From NCBI GenBank assembly GCA_965218105.1, contig OZ244585.1:2790001-2854000 (forward strand): a stretch of 64,000 nt of DNA, given 5' to 3'. Source of the DNA: GCA-002050365 sp965218105. GTDB lineage: Bacteria > Acidobacteriota > Blastocatellia > Pyrinomonadales > Pyrinomonadaceae. The notes below the pieces were generated by a model. That model had not been told where the DNA came from and searched no databases. It worked only from the letters and a program-made list of their open reading frames with translations. Each line of letters starts with the position of its first letter. Position 1 is the first letter of the stretch. Made by a program: the position numbers and the translations under genes. Shown here piece by piece: positions 16,635 through 24,603 of this stretch.

Positions 16635-18194
16635 ATGGCATCGTTAAGACTGACACAAAAATTGACTCAGCGGATGATTTTGACTCCGCAGCTGCGGCAG
16701 CGAATTGAAATGCTGCAAATGACGACGCTTGAATTGAGTGAGTTGATTTCAAATGAACTGGTCGAAAATCCGGTGTTGGAAGAAGTAATGTCGGAAGACG
16801 AGTTTCAGGAGTTTTCGGAAAAAATTCTCGATCAGAATTCCGAAGGTCACGAAGAAACTTTTGAAAACGGACACGATAAAGATTTTGATATTTCGGCTGA
16901 TGCGGAAAACTTTAAATCGGAAAAGCCTGACGAAAATGGTTTTGAGGAAAATAGCGAAGTAGATTTTGAAGGTGATTCCGATGATTTCTCTGAAGATAAA
17001 TCCGACGCTTTTGAAGATGTTGATTACGGCAGAGAATTTCAGGATTATCTCGATCCGGGATACAAAACTCAAGAGTTTGAAATCAAAGAAGATACGCCGA
17101 GTTTCGATCAGTTCCTATCGCGTTCCGAATCGTTAGCCGAACATCTCGAATGGCAGCTCAATCTTCAGCAGATGAGCGACAAAGTTGAAGAAGCGGCGAT
17201 TTGCGTGATCGGAAATCTCAACGAAGACGGGCGTTTGACGACTTCCAACGAAGAAATCGCCGAAATGTGCGGCTGTTCGGTTGAAGCTGTCGAAAAAGCA
17301 CGGCAGATTGTGATGCGGCTCGAACCAGTCGGCTGCGCGGCGCGTGATGTCAAAGAATGTCTGATCGTTCAGCTTGAAGCGAACGGCGAAGGCGAATCTT
17401 TGGCGGCGGAACTCGTGCGGAATCATCTCGAAGATATGCAGCCGTTTCGCCTTCATCATTTGGCGAAAGAAACGGGACTTGACATTTCCGCGCTTGACGA
17501 GGAAATTAACAAGGTCAGGATTTTAGACCCGTATCCGGGCAGACGATATTCGTCGGAAGAACCGATTTACGTGTCGCCCGAAGTTTACATCGAAAAGGTC
17601 GAAGACGATTATATAGTTTACTTTACGGACGACGGAAGTCCGCGTCTGCGAATCAGCCAGACGTATCAAAAATTAGCCGGACAGGAAGACACTACCAAAG
17701 AAACCAAAGATTTTATCAAAGATAAAGTTCGTTCGGCGGTTGACCTTTTGCGAAATATCGAGCATCGCCGGCAGACGATTTACCGCGTCGTCGAATGTAT
17801 CGTTGACCGCCAGCGCGAATTTTTGGACAAAGGCGTACAGCACATCAAACCGATGATGCTCAAAGATGTCGCCGAAGACATCGGAATGCACCTTTCAACC
17901 ATTTCGCGCGTCGTCAACCGCAAATACGCGCACACGCCGCAGGGCGTTATCGAACTGCGCCGCTTTTTCAGCGAGGGAATGTTAAATGAAGACGGCGAAG
18001 AAGTTTCGACGCGGATTCTAAAGCTGAGAATTAAAAAAATGGTCGAAGAAGAAAACTCGCGCAAACCGCTGACCGACGAGCAGATTGCAAAAATTCTGCT
18101 CAAAGAAGGCAATAAACTTTCACGCCGCACGGTTGCCAAATACCGCGATCAAATGCAGATTCCGGGTTCGCGTGAACGCAAAACGGTGGTTTGA
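16635..18194 (+). CDS. rpoN: RNA polymerase sigma-54 factor RpoN
   Basis: 519 residues. The N-terminal activator-interacting region (QRMILTPQLRQRIEMLQMTT, about 9-28, then ENPVLEE) is complete. Residues about 55-145 form a very acidic linker. The core-binding domain (LEWQLNLQQMSD through LDPYPGRRYSS) and the DNA-binding HTH (MHLSTISRVVNRKYAHTPQG) follow, and the RpoN box SRRTVAKYRDQM lies at about 496-507. Sigma-54 recognises -24/-12 promoters and needs AAA+ activators, none of which is encoded nearby. Its position between lptB and hpf is the common proteobacterial arrangement, here in what is inferred to be an acidobacterium. Confidence 0.97.
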   Translation: MASLRLTQKLTQRMILTPQLRQRIEMLQMTTLELSELISNELVENPVLEEVMSEDEFQEFSEKILDQNSEGHEETFENGHDKDFDISADAENFKSEKPDENGFEENSEVDFEGDSDDFSEDKSDAFEDVDYGREFQDYLDPGYKTQEFEIKEDTPSFDQFLSRSESLAEHLEWQLNLQQMSDKVEEAAICVIGNLNEDGRLTTSNEEIAEMCGCSVEAVEKARQIVMRLEPVGCAARDVKECLIVQLEANGEGESLAAELVRNHLEDMQPFRLHHLAKETGLDISALDEEINKVRILDPYPGRRYSSEEPIYVSPEVYIEKVEDDYIVYFTDDGSPRLRISQTYQKLAGQEDTTKETKDFIKDKVRSAVDLLRNIEHRRQTIYRVVECIVDRQREFLDKGVQHIKPMMLKDVAEDIGMHLSTISRVVNRKYAHTPQGVIELRRFFSEGMLNEDGEEVSTRILKLRIKKMVEEENSRKPLTDEQIAKILLKEGNKLSRRTVAKYRDQMQIPGSRERKTVV

Positions 18195-18297
18195 GCATTT
18201 GCCGGTTCGTCAGCAGGAGTATTTTGTAAATAAAAGCTGATTGTTACCCAAATACTTTGCTGATTAAATACACTGACGACCGAAAAAGAGAAAATTT

Positions 18298-18831
18298 ATG
18301 AAATTTGAATATACGGGAAGACATATTGAAGTAACGCCTGCTCTGCGTTCGCACGTTGAGGAACATTTTGAAAGAATAGATCATTTATTTGACGGCAACA
18401 GCAGCAAAGCGCATATTATCATTGAAGTTGAACGCGGAAAGCACCGCTCTGAAATCATCGTCAACTGGCACGATCAGGTTTTGACGGCGACGACGAATGT
18501 CGAAGATATGTATAAATCGCTGTCGCAAACGATTGATAAAATCGAAAAGCAGGCTTTAAGATTAAAAAATAAAATAAAGGACAAACATCACAAAGCAAAA
18601 AAAGTCAGCACCGCCGCGCCGAAAAAGGAAGAAGTCATCGAGCCTGCTCCGGCAGTACCGCAAATTATAGAAACGAGAGATTATCCGGTCAAACCGATGA
18701 CTGAAGACGAAGCCGTTTTACGGCTCAACGAAGAGGAAAATCAGTTTTTGGTGTTCAGAAATGCCGCCGACGAGCGCGTTTCGGTTATTTATAAACGAGA
18801 TGACGGAAATTACGGTTTAATAAGACCTTAA
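18298..18831 (+). CDS. hpf: Ribosome hibernation promoting factor HPF, long form
   Basis: 177 residues. The N-terminal HPF/YfiA domain (about 1-100) has the typical MKFEYTGRHIEVTPALRSHV and IDKIEKQALRLKNKIKDKH segments. A Lys/Ala/Pro linker leads to the C-terminal dimerisation domain (about 125-177; RDYPVKPMTEDEAVLRLNEE and VSVIYKRDDGNYGLIRP). Long HPF forms 100S ribosome dimers on its own in stationary phase. It follows rpoN as in many genomes. Confidence 0.95.
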   Translation: MKFEYTGRHIEVTPALRSHVEEHFERIDHLFDGNSSKAHIIIEVERGKHRSEIIVNWHDQVLTATTNVEDMYKSLSQTIDKIEKQALRLKNKIKDKHHKAKKVSTAAPKKEEVIEPAPAVPQIIETRDYPVKPMTEDEAVLRLNEEENQFLVFRNAADERVSVIYKRDDGNYGLIRP

Positions 18832-18863
18832 CTGATTTCCGGTTTTCAAATTTATCCGTTAAA

Positions 18864-19281
18864 ATGCTGCCCGAAAATGCGTTATGGATTTTTCAGCAAA
18901 ATCGGCGACGAAATCAGGAAATTGAAAATTTAGCGGAGAAGCGAGTTTCGGAAGGCAATAAATTATTTCCAAACGCATTCCAAAAATTGGATTGGCGTAA
19001 ATTTGATTCAGCTGTTGCGCTGATGAAACAAGCGTCTGATTTGTCAGCGCGGCGCGAATTTCGCGTTATGTCGCAACTCGGAATCAAACAACAGATCAAG
19101 GCGTAAATAACTTTGACTCTAAAAATCTGCCGTGTCCTGATGATAAAAAAACTTGAGCCGTCCGCAGAATTACCCGGAACCGGCGAATCTTCGCGCCGCG
19201 CAAATTAATTTTAACGCTTTGTGTGAGAAAGAAATGTTCGGCGTGAAATTAACCGAATATCATTTTGTCCGCCCATTTTGA
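18864..19281 (+). pseudogene. Decayed gene of unknown function between hpf and rapZ
   Basis: An ORF from ATG 18864 gives 80 residues to a stop at 19104-19106. Coding-like text then continues in two other frames: QTTDQGVNNFDSKNLPCPDD (about 19086-19147), then after an A7 run LSRPQNYPEPANLRAAQINF and on to HFVRPF, stopping at 19279-19281. Joined, they would make a protein of about 135 residues that I do not recognise. One frame change lies in an AAAAAAA run, which invites a sequencing-error explanation. If the gene is intact in reality, it is an accessory member of the rpoN-hpf-rapZ block. Confidence 0.5.
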
Positions 19282-19404
19282 ATATAATCTTTCAGTTTCG
19301 GCTGAATCAGTGAAAAGCATTCGCTTTTAACAAAAATTGCCGGTTTTAACGCCGCGCGCAGCTCATTGCGGAACATTCGACAATGGCTGGTTTCATTAAT
19401 CTTT

Positions 19405-20292
19405 ATGTCGCAAAATCAATTAAAGTTGCTGCCGAATTTTGTAATTATCACCGGCTTGAGCGGTTCGGGAATGAGTTCGGCGACGAATGCGTTTGAAGAT
19501 TTAGGCTATTTTTGCGTTGATAATCTGCCTCTGACGATGCTGCCGACTTTTTCGCGGCTGCTTTTGCCCAATAAAGAAGAAACTGTCGCCATCGAAAAAG
19601 CCGCGCTGATTATCAATATCCGTGAGCGTCATTTTTTGTCCGAATTTCCCGCCGAGTTAAAAAAGACAAGGAAAAAAATCTCGCCTTTTGTGCTTTTTTT
19701 TGAAGCATCGGACGCGGTTTTACAGCGGCGATTTTCCGAAACTCGCCGTCCGCATCCAGCTGACACGGGAGACGGATTGCTGACCGCGATTCGTGCCGAA
19801 AGAGAAGCGATGCGGGAAATCCGCGAAAGTGCCGATTTGATAATTGACACTTCAGAACACACGGTTCACACGCTGCGGCGGCTTCTCGTGCAAAAATTTG
19901 AACATAAGGAAGAAGGTTCTCCGCTTCACGTTCAGGTTATCAGTTTCGGACATAAATACGGCGTTCCGCATCAAGTTGACTTGCTTTTTGACGTGCGCCA
20001 TCTGCCGAATCCGTATTTTGAAGAAGGTCTGCGCGAATTGCCCGGAACTGACAAAAAAGTTACCGGATTTTTGGAAAAACAGCCGGAAGTTCAGGAAACA
20101 ATCAGACGGTTTGTTGATCTGCTCGAATATCTTCTGCCGCTTTACAAACGCGAAGGCAAATCTTATTTGAGCATCGGAGTCGGCTGCACCGGCGGACGAC
20201 ATCGCTCTGTAATGGTCGCAAACAGATTGACCGAAGCCTTGAAAGGAGATAATTTTGATGTTTCCGTTATTCACCGGGACGTGCAAAAATGA
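19405..20292 (+). CDS. rapZ: RNase adapter protein RapZ (YvcJ family), altered P-loop
   Basis: 295 residues from ATG 19405, preferred over 19366 because family proteins begin just before the P-loop. The Walker A region reads GLSGSGMSS, with Met where the family normally has Lys (ATG instead of AAG at 19471-19473). LGYFCVDNLP, the diagnostic stretch after it, and the C-terminal FGHKYGVPHQVDLLFDVR and GVGCTGGRHRSVMVANRL are intact. RapZ binds small RNAs and GlcN6P to steer GlmS expression in enterics and binds nucleotides in others. The C-terminal domain is the RNA- and sugar-sensing part and is conserved here, so nucleotide hydrolysis may be lost while the sensing function is kept. Confidence 0.92.
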   Translation: MSQNQLKLLPNFVIITGLSGSGMSSATNAFEDLGYFCVDNLPLTMLPTFSRLLLPNKEETVAIEKAALIINIRERHFLSEFPAELKKTRKKISPFVLFFEASDAVLQRRFSETRRPHPADTGDGLLTAIRAEREAMREIRESADLIIDTSEHTVHTLRRLLVQKFEHKEEGSPLHVQVISFGHKYGVPHQVDLLFDVRHLPNPYFEEGLRELPGTDKKVTGFLEKQPEVQETIRRFVDLLEYLLPLYKREGKSYLSIGVGCTGGRHRSVMVANRLTEALKGDNFDVSVIHRDVQK

Positions 20293-20392
20293 ACCTGTTC
20301 TTTGCTGTTAGTCCTTTGATTAAATCCTGTTTCAAACTTGATTTGATATATAAAAACTACGAACAAAGCACAACGAACAAAGGGCAAATACT

Positions 20393-20824
20393 ATGAAAAA
20401 AATCGGCGGAGTGATAGTTTCGCACGGACAGGTCGCCAATGAACTTTTAGCGGCGGCGGAAACGGTCGTCGGCGCGCAGAGTCATATTGCGGCGGTTTCA
20501 ATCGGCTGGCACGACGATGTGGAAATGTCGAAAAATGAAATTTCCCGCGCCATCAAACAAGTTTCGATGGGAATCGGCGTTTTGCTTTTGACCGATATGT
20601 TCGGCGGCACGCCGACTAACATTTCGGCAATGTTTATCAAGGAAAACGAAACTGAAATCGTAACGGGCGTAAACTTGCCGATGGTTATAAAACTCGCTTC
20701 GCAAAACAAGGAAATAACTTTGGCGGAAATGGCGAAAGAAGTCGAAACGCAGGGCAAACAATCAATTTACCGCACCGGCGAACTGCTCGAACCGCAGAAA
20801 TTGAAAAAAGATGATGGAAAGTAA
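20393..20824 (+). CDS. PTS EIIA component, mannose-type
   Basis: 143 residues. MKKIGGVIVSHGQVANELL carries the phosphorylatable His at position 11 in the VSHG motif, and the fold marker LLLTDMFGGTPTNIS lies near 64-78. This is the EIIA-Man family, not the PtsN type that occupies this place in enterics. With the adjacent HPr but no sugar-specific EIIB or EIIC nearby, it most likely serves a regulatory phosphorelay (PTS-Ntr-like). It overlaps HPr by 14 bp. Confidence 0.92.
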   Translation: MKKIGGVIVSHGQVANELLAAAETVVGAQSHIAAVSIGWHDDVEMSKNEISRAIKQVSMGIGVLLLTDMFGGTPTNISAMFIKENETEIVTGVNLPMVIKLASQNKEITLAEMAKEVETQGKQSIYRTGELLEPQKLKKDDGK

Positions 20825-21083
20825 ACTGAAAGTCATCAATCCGCTCGGACTTCACGCGCGCGCCGCCGCCCGACTGGTTCGTGTGGCGGACAATTTCAAA
20901 AGTCATATAAAATTAAAAAGAGTTGACAAAAGTTTAACCGCCGATGCCAAATCAATTTTGAGCGTTTTGACGCTGGCGGCTGCCAAAGGAATTTATTTGG
21001 AATTAGAGGTCGAAGGCGCGGACGAACGTGAAGCGTTAGAGGCGATTGAAAAGATTTTTGCCAACGGATTCGGTGAGATTTGA
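20811..21083 (+). CDS. Phosphocarrier protein HPr
   Basis: 90 residues. NPLGLHARAAARLV includes the EI-phosphorylated His15, and KSILSVLTLAA contains the Ser corresponding to the HPr-kinase site region. HPr passes phosphate from enzyme I to EIIA. The gene starts inside the EIIA gene (ATGATG at 20811-20816), a sign of coupling. Enzyme I and HprK are not in the window. A palindromic MITE-like element begins 4 bp after the stop. Confidence 0.93.
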   Translation: MMESKLKVINPLGLHARAAARLVRVADNFKSHIKLKRVDKSLTADAKSILSVLTLAAAKGIYLELEVEGADEREALEAIEKIFANGFGEI

Positions 21084-21086
21084 AAT

Positions 21087-21217
21087 TGGAGCGCGGACGG
21101 CTCGTCCGCTTCGAGCGCACAAGCGCGAGACAGCCTTCGCATTGAAGTTGCGCCATTGATTGGCGAGCGTTATGCAACATCGCTTCGCTTGTCGGCGGAC
21201 GAGCCGTCCGCGCTCCA
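21087..21217. repeat. MITE-like palindromic element, family A copy 1
   Basis: 131 bp bounded by a 23-bp perfect inverted repeat (21087-21109 and 21195-21217, beginning TGGAGCGCGGACGGCTCGTC). The interior contains AAGTTGCGCCATTGATTGG, which is found in reverse orientation in the copy at 35450. Without coding capacity and with GC content well above its surroundings, it fits a non-autonomous mobile element. It lies between HPr and arginase genes. Confidence 0.85.
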
Positions 21218-21226
21218 TAGAAATAT

Positions 21227-22189
21227 ATGTCAACAGAAAACGGCGACGCGCCTGAAAAAAATAAAAAAGTAGGAATTATCGGTGTCCCGCTTGGTTTCGG
21301 AGCGGGCGAAAAGGGAAGTGAACTGGGCGCGACGGCGTTGCGTTTATCGCATATTTGCGGAAAATCTTTAACCGAATTCATACAGGAATTGGGCTATGAA
21401 GTAAAAGATTACGGCGATGTTGAAATCGTCAAACCGGATTACATCGCCAAAAGTGAGGAAAATCCGAAATACCTGAAGGAAATGATCGCTTCCTGCAAAA
21501 ATATGGCGAGCGGAATCAAACAGGTTTTGAAAGACGGAGCATTTCTGGTTATTTTGGGCGGCGACCATTCGATTGCCGCCGGTACATTTTCGGCGGTTTC
21601 ATCATTTTACAGAGAGAAAAACGAAGAAATCGGCTTGATTTGGTTTGACGCGCACGCCGACATCAACACGCACGAAACTTCGCCGTCGGGCAATCTTCAC
21701 GGAATGCCGCTCGCCGCGCTGCTCGGTTACGGCGAACCTTCGCTGGTCAATTTGGAAGGTTTCGCGCCGAAACTCAATCCGAAATTCTGCGCCCACGTCG
21801 GCGGCAGAGATTTGGATTCCGGCGAACAGAAACGAATCCGCGAACTTGGAATGCGCGACAATTTTTTTACGATGAGCGACATTGACCGGCGCGGAATGCT
21901 CGCCTGCGTCCAAGACGCGATTGACATTGTTTCGCAAGCTCCGGGCGGTTACGCTGTAACTTTTGACGTTGATATGATTGATCCGCGATTTGCGCCGGGT
22001 TCAGGAACGCTCGTGCGCGGCGGAACGACTTACCGCGAAGCGCATCTCGCGCTCGAAATCGTCGCCGAACGCGGCGGAATGCGCTCGTTTGAAATCGTCG
22101 AAGTCAATCCGATACTCGACAGAAGCAACATTACGGTCAAACTCGCCGGCGAACTCATTTTGTCGGCGTTAGGCAAAGTCATCTTGTAA
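21227..22189 (+). CDS. rocF: Arginase / agmatinase family hydrolase
   Basis: 320 residues. The two-manganese site motifs are intact: LGGDHSIAAG, WFDAHADINTHETSPSGNLHG (in pieces: DAHADIN and SGNLHGMP) and TFDVDMIDPRFAPGSG. The SGNLHGMP spacing is that of true arginases (rocF), which cut arginine to ornithine and urea, rather than agmatinases. The GVPLGFGAGEKGSELGATALR N-terminal loop also matches arginase. No urease or ornithine aminotransferase genes are nearby. Confidence 0.9.
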   Translation: MSTENGDAPEKNKKVGIIGVPLGFGAGEKGSELGATALRLSHICGKSLTEFIQELGYEVKDYGDVEIVKPDYIAKSEENPKYLKEMIASCKNMASGIKQVLKDGAFLVILGGDHSIAAGTFSAVSSFYREKNEEIGLIWFDAHADINTHETSPSGNLHGMPLAALLGYGEPSLVNLEGFAPKLNPKFCAHVGGRDLDSGEQKRIRELGMRDNFFTMSDIDRRGMLACVQDAIDIVSQAPGGYAVTFDVDMIDPRFAPGSGTLVRGGTTYREAHLALEIVAERGGMRSFEIVEVNPILDRSNITVKLAGELILSALGKVIL

Positions 22190-22190
22190 A

Positions 22191-22299
22191 TCGTCAATCG
22201 TCAATCGCGAATTGAAAGAAAAATTTGACAGGAGAATTGATTTACAGATAGACCTGACTAGTTTCATCGCAAAAACGATTGACGATTGACGATTGACGA
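22191..22299. repeat. Hairpin built from CGTCAATCGT words
   Basis: TCGTCAATCGTCAATCG starts one base after the arginase stop, and the complementary CGATTGACGATTGACG repeats lie at 22276-22299. A central 60-nt spacer separates them. It abuts the ddl start region (ATG 22311), so the right arm lies in the ddl leader. Confidence 0.85.
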
Positions 22300-22310
22300 A
22301 TCAAAAATTT

Positions 22311-23441
22311 ATGAAAATAAAAATCGGCATTATTTTCGGCGGGCGCAGCGGCGAACACGAAATTTCAATTCGCTCGGCAAAAACGGTTATCGAACAAATT
22401 GACAGGGAAAAATATGATGTGATTCCGATTGCGATTACGCGCCAGGGACATTGGCTGAATCCGATGGAATCGCTGCACCGTTTGCCAGAAAGTGTTCAGG
22501 AAAGTTTGATGGATGTCGTTCGGGAATTTCCAAGTAACGCGGTTGCGCTCGTCGGCGATACAAATTACAAAGGTTTGACGCGGCTGGAAACTTCTTCGAG
22601 AGAAGAAAAAGTTGCGCCGCTCGACGTGATTTTTCCGGTTCTTCACGGAACTTACGGCGAAGACGGAACGCTGCAAGGTCTGCTCGAAATGGCGGATATT
22701 CCATATATCGGCTGCGGCGTTCTGGCTTCCGCCTGCGGAATGGATAAAGTCGTGATGAAGACGCTTTTCCGCGATGCCCAACTTCCGATGTGCAGATACG
22801 TCTGGTTTTTGCGAAGCGAATGGGAACACAACAAAGACGCGGTTATCACGCAGACAGTAACAAAACTGGGCTTTCCGTGTTTCGTCAAACCGGCAAATCT
22901 CGGTTCATCCGTCGGCGTGTCACGCGCGTCGGACAAAGATTCTCTGCGAAAAGCCATTGAACTCGCCGCCGAATACGACCGCAAAATAATTGTCGAAGAA
23001 GGTTTGGATATGCGCGAAATCGAATGCGCGGTCATCGGCTACGAAGAACCGCAGGCAAGTTTGCCGGGCGAATACATCGTCAAAGCAGACGATAAAAAAT
23101 TTCTCGATTACACCGAAAAATACGCCGGAACAGGAAATAATGAATTCGTCGTTCCCGCGCTCGTTTCGGATGAATTGACCAGAAAAATTCAGCAGATGGC
23201 GATTACCGCATTTCGCGCGATTGACGGTTCGGGTCTCGCGCGGGTTGATTTCTTTTTGCAGAACGATACCAATGCGCTGCTCATCAACGAAATAAACACT
23301 TTGCCGGGTTTGACGGATGCTTCGGGTTTTCCAAAAATGTGGGCGGGAACGGGAAAGGGTTTTTCACAAGTGATTGATGATTTAGTAAAATTTGCTAAGG
23401 AAAGACACGCCGACAAATCGAGAAATAAAACCGTTCACTAA
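22311..23441 (+). CDS. ddl: D-alanine--D-alanine ligase
   Basis: 376 residues from ATG 22311. An in-frame start at 22293 would lie in the repeat. This is an ATP-grasp enzyme that makes D-Ala-D-Ala for peptidoglycan in the cytoplasm. FGGRSGEHEISIRSAK near the N-terminus, PVLHGTYGEDGTLQG with its catalytic Glu, the KPANLGSSVGV ATP loop, EEGLDMREIECAVIG, and the metal site INEINTLPGLT are all intact. The length is slightly above average because of an insertion near residues 75-100 (GLTRLETSSREEKVAPL). The VanX-type dipeptidase at 27.6 kb acts on the same dipeptide but is a separate transcription unit. Confidence 0.96.
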   Translation: MKIKIGIIFGGRSGEHEISIRSAKTVIEQIDREKYDVIPIAITRQGHWLNPMESLHRLPESVQESLMDVVREFPSNAVALVGDTNYKGLTRLETSSREEKVAPLDVIFPVLHGTYGEDGTLQGLLEMADIPYIGCGVLASACGMDKVVMKTLFRDAQLPMCRYVWFLRSEWEHNKDAVITQTVTKLGFPCFVKPANLGSSVGVSRASDKDSLRKAIELAAEYDRKIIVEEGLDMREIECAVIGYEEPQASLPGEYIVKADDKKFLDYTEKYAGTGNNEFVVPALVSDELTRKIQQMAITAFRAIDGSGLARVDFFLQNDTNALLINEINTLPGLTDASGFPKMWAGTGKGFSQVIDDLVKFAKERHADKSRNKTVH

Positions 23442-23477
23442 ATTTTAGTAAGGATAAATTCAACTGTCATCTTGAAA

Positions 23478-23543
23478 TTAATCAATGGCTCCGGCATTAA
23501 TTAGTAATTGAATAATTTCGCTTAGTTTTTCCTTTCTGAATAA
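23478..23543 (-). pseudogene. Severed 3' end of the ankyrin-repeat gene
   Basis: On the minus strand this fragment reads FRKEKLSEIIQLLINAGAID and stop, an ankyrin-repeat helix pair. It lies directly beyond the IS630 left end and is the natural C-terminus of the truncated gene at 24604-25818. When the IS and one TA copy are removed, the two parts are off by one base, so a further indel exists. Confidence 0.75.
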
Positions 23544-23555
23544 TACCAAAACAAT

Positions 23556-24083
23556 TTAAGAAGGTGTGTTAAGTAGCCAGTCATAACAAGTCAGTTTTTT
23601 GATCGCTTCTTTTGCTGTCATAAAAGGTTTGGCTATTTCTATAACCGCCTTCTCAACTTCTTCATAAGTTGTAAATACTTGATTCTTTAACCTTCTTCTA
23701 ATCTCTCGAAAAAATCTCTCGACCGGATTCAGCTCAGGCGAATAAGCCGGCAATAGTTCCAGATTTATCTTCTCATCCGGTTTCAAACTCTGACTCCGAT
23801 GTGCCGCTGCTCCGTCGGTGATCAAAATCGCTTCTTCTTCTAAACCTTGAGCAAATTCATCAAGAAACACTTGAAAACTCTCCAATGTCATATTCGGCAA
23901 GATCAGCATCTTGACATCTCCGGTCAGCGGATTGATCGCCACCGACAGGTAGCCGTAATCATAGCCGATATGTTGAGAACCACCCGGCTTGACTCCTGTG
24001 GCTGTCCAACGTCTGCCTAGATCCGCGCGTGTCCCGAAGCGCAACTCGTCGTGAAAATAAAACTGCTCGCCCGAATGCCTCAC
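23556..24083 (-). CDS. IS630 transposase, DDE catalytic part (ORF B)
   Basis: 175 residues from a GTG at 24083. Catalytic residues are visible in FYFHDELRFG (first Asp), LITDGAAAH (second Asp) and YSPELNPVERFFREIRRRL (final Glu), the standard IS630 triad. It is in the -1 frame relative to ORF A. The run of seven A followed by C (minus strand, about 24091-24098) just before the ORF A stop is a plausible slippery site giving a fused transposase. Both halves are complete, so the element may still be active. Confidence 0.9.
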   Translation of the reverse strand: MRHSGEQFYFHDELRFGTRADLGRRWTATGVKPGGSQHIGYDYGYLSVAINPLTGDVKMLILPNMTLESFQVFLDEFAQGLEEEAILITDGAAAHRSQSLKPDEKINLELLPAYSPELNPVERFFREIRRRLKNQVFTTYEEVEKAVIEIAKPFMTAKEAIKKLTCYDWLLNTPS

Positions 24084-24565
24084 AGAAAAGTTTTTTTATA
24101 TTCACTTTGCTGTTGTGTGTTCGCCTTGATATTAAACGGTCGCGGCACTTTGGCTTTGATCTTCAACCGCTGAAAAAGCAGCGAAATGCCTTGTTGCGTG
24201 TAACTGACTCCAAACTCATTTTCAATAAACTCGCCTGCCTCCGACTGTGAATCAAAACCCTCTCTGGCTTGTTCGATCAACTTTGCTTTCTGCTCATCAT
24301 TGAGCTTTGTCCGGTTCGCTTTGTAGTTTAATTTCAGATACCCATCCAACCCTTCGGTTTTGTATTTCTTCCACAAGTCATAGCCGTATTTCTCGGTGAT
24401 TCCTAAAATCCCGACTGCCTTTTTCAACTGCGAAAACTCTCCGCTTTTCAGAAGCCTGAGAAGTTGCACACGCAGCAGCAACTTGGCATTTGATTGCCTT
24501 TTTTCAAGTGTTCTCAACTCCGTTTCTGTCTGATCTATTTCTGTCTGATAATCAACAACTCGCAT
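24080..24565 (-). CDS. IS630 transposase, HTH part (ORF A)
   Basis: 161 residues. A helix-turn-helix domain (LLRLLKSGEFSQLKKAVGIL then GYDLWKKYKTEGLDGYLKL) is followed by a second winged-helix-like unit (FGVSYTQQGISLLFQRL). This is the DNA-binding half of IS630-type transposases. It ends in SEYKKTFL. Reading -1 at the A7 run would instead continue KNFSVRHSGEQ into the catalytic part. It overlaps ORF B by 4 bp. Confidence 0.88.
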   Translation of the reverse strand: MRVVDYQTEIDQTETELRTLEKRQSNAKLLLRVQLLRLLKSGEFSQLKKAVGILGITEKYGYDLWKKYKTEGLDGYLKLNYKANRTKLNDEQKAKLIEQAREGFDSQSEAGEFIENEFGVSYTQQGISLLFQRLKIKAKVPRPFNIKANTQQQSEYKKTFL

Positions 24566-24603
24566 CTTTCAATAGTAACATAACTTTCTATATTGTATTG
24601 GTA

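Larger units (their letters stand above)
23544..24603 (-). mobile_element. IS630-family insertion sequence
   Basis: About 1060 bp with 28-bp imperfect terminal inverted repeats (23544-23571 and 24576-24603; 22 of 28 match; ends TACCAA...). TA at both outer ends fits the IS630/mariner target TA. Two overlapping ORFs encode the HTH and DDE parts of the transposase. The stop codon of the second ORF lies inside the left inverted repeat. The element sits inside an ankyrin gene, on the same strand. Confidence 0.9.
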
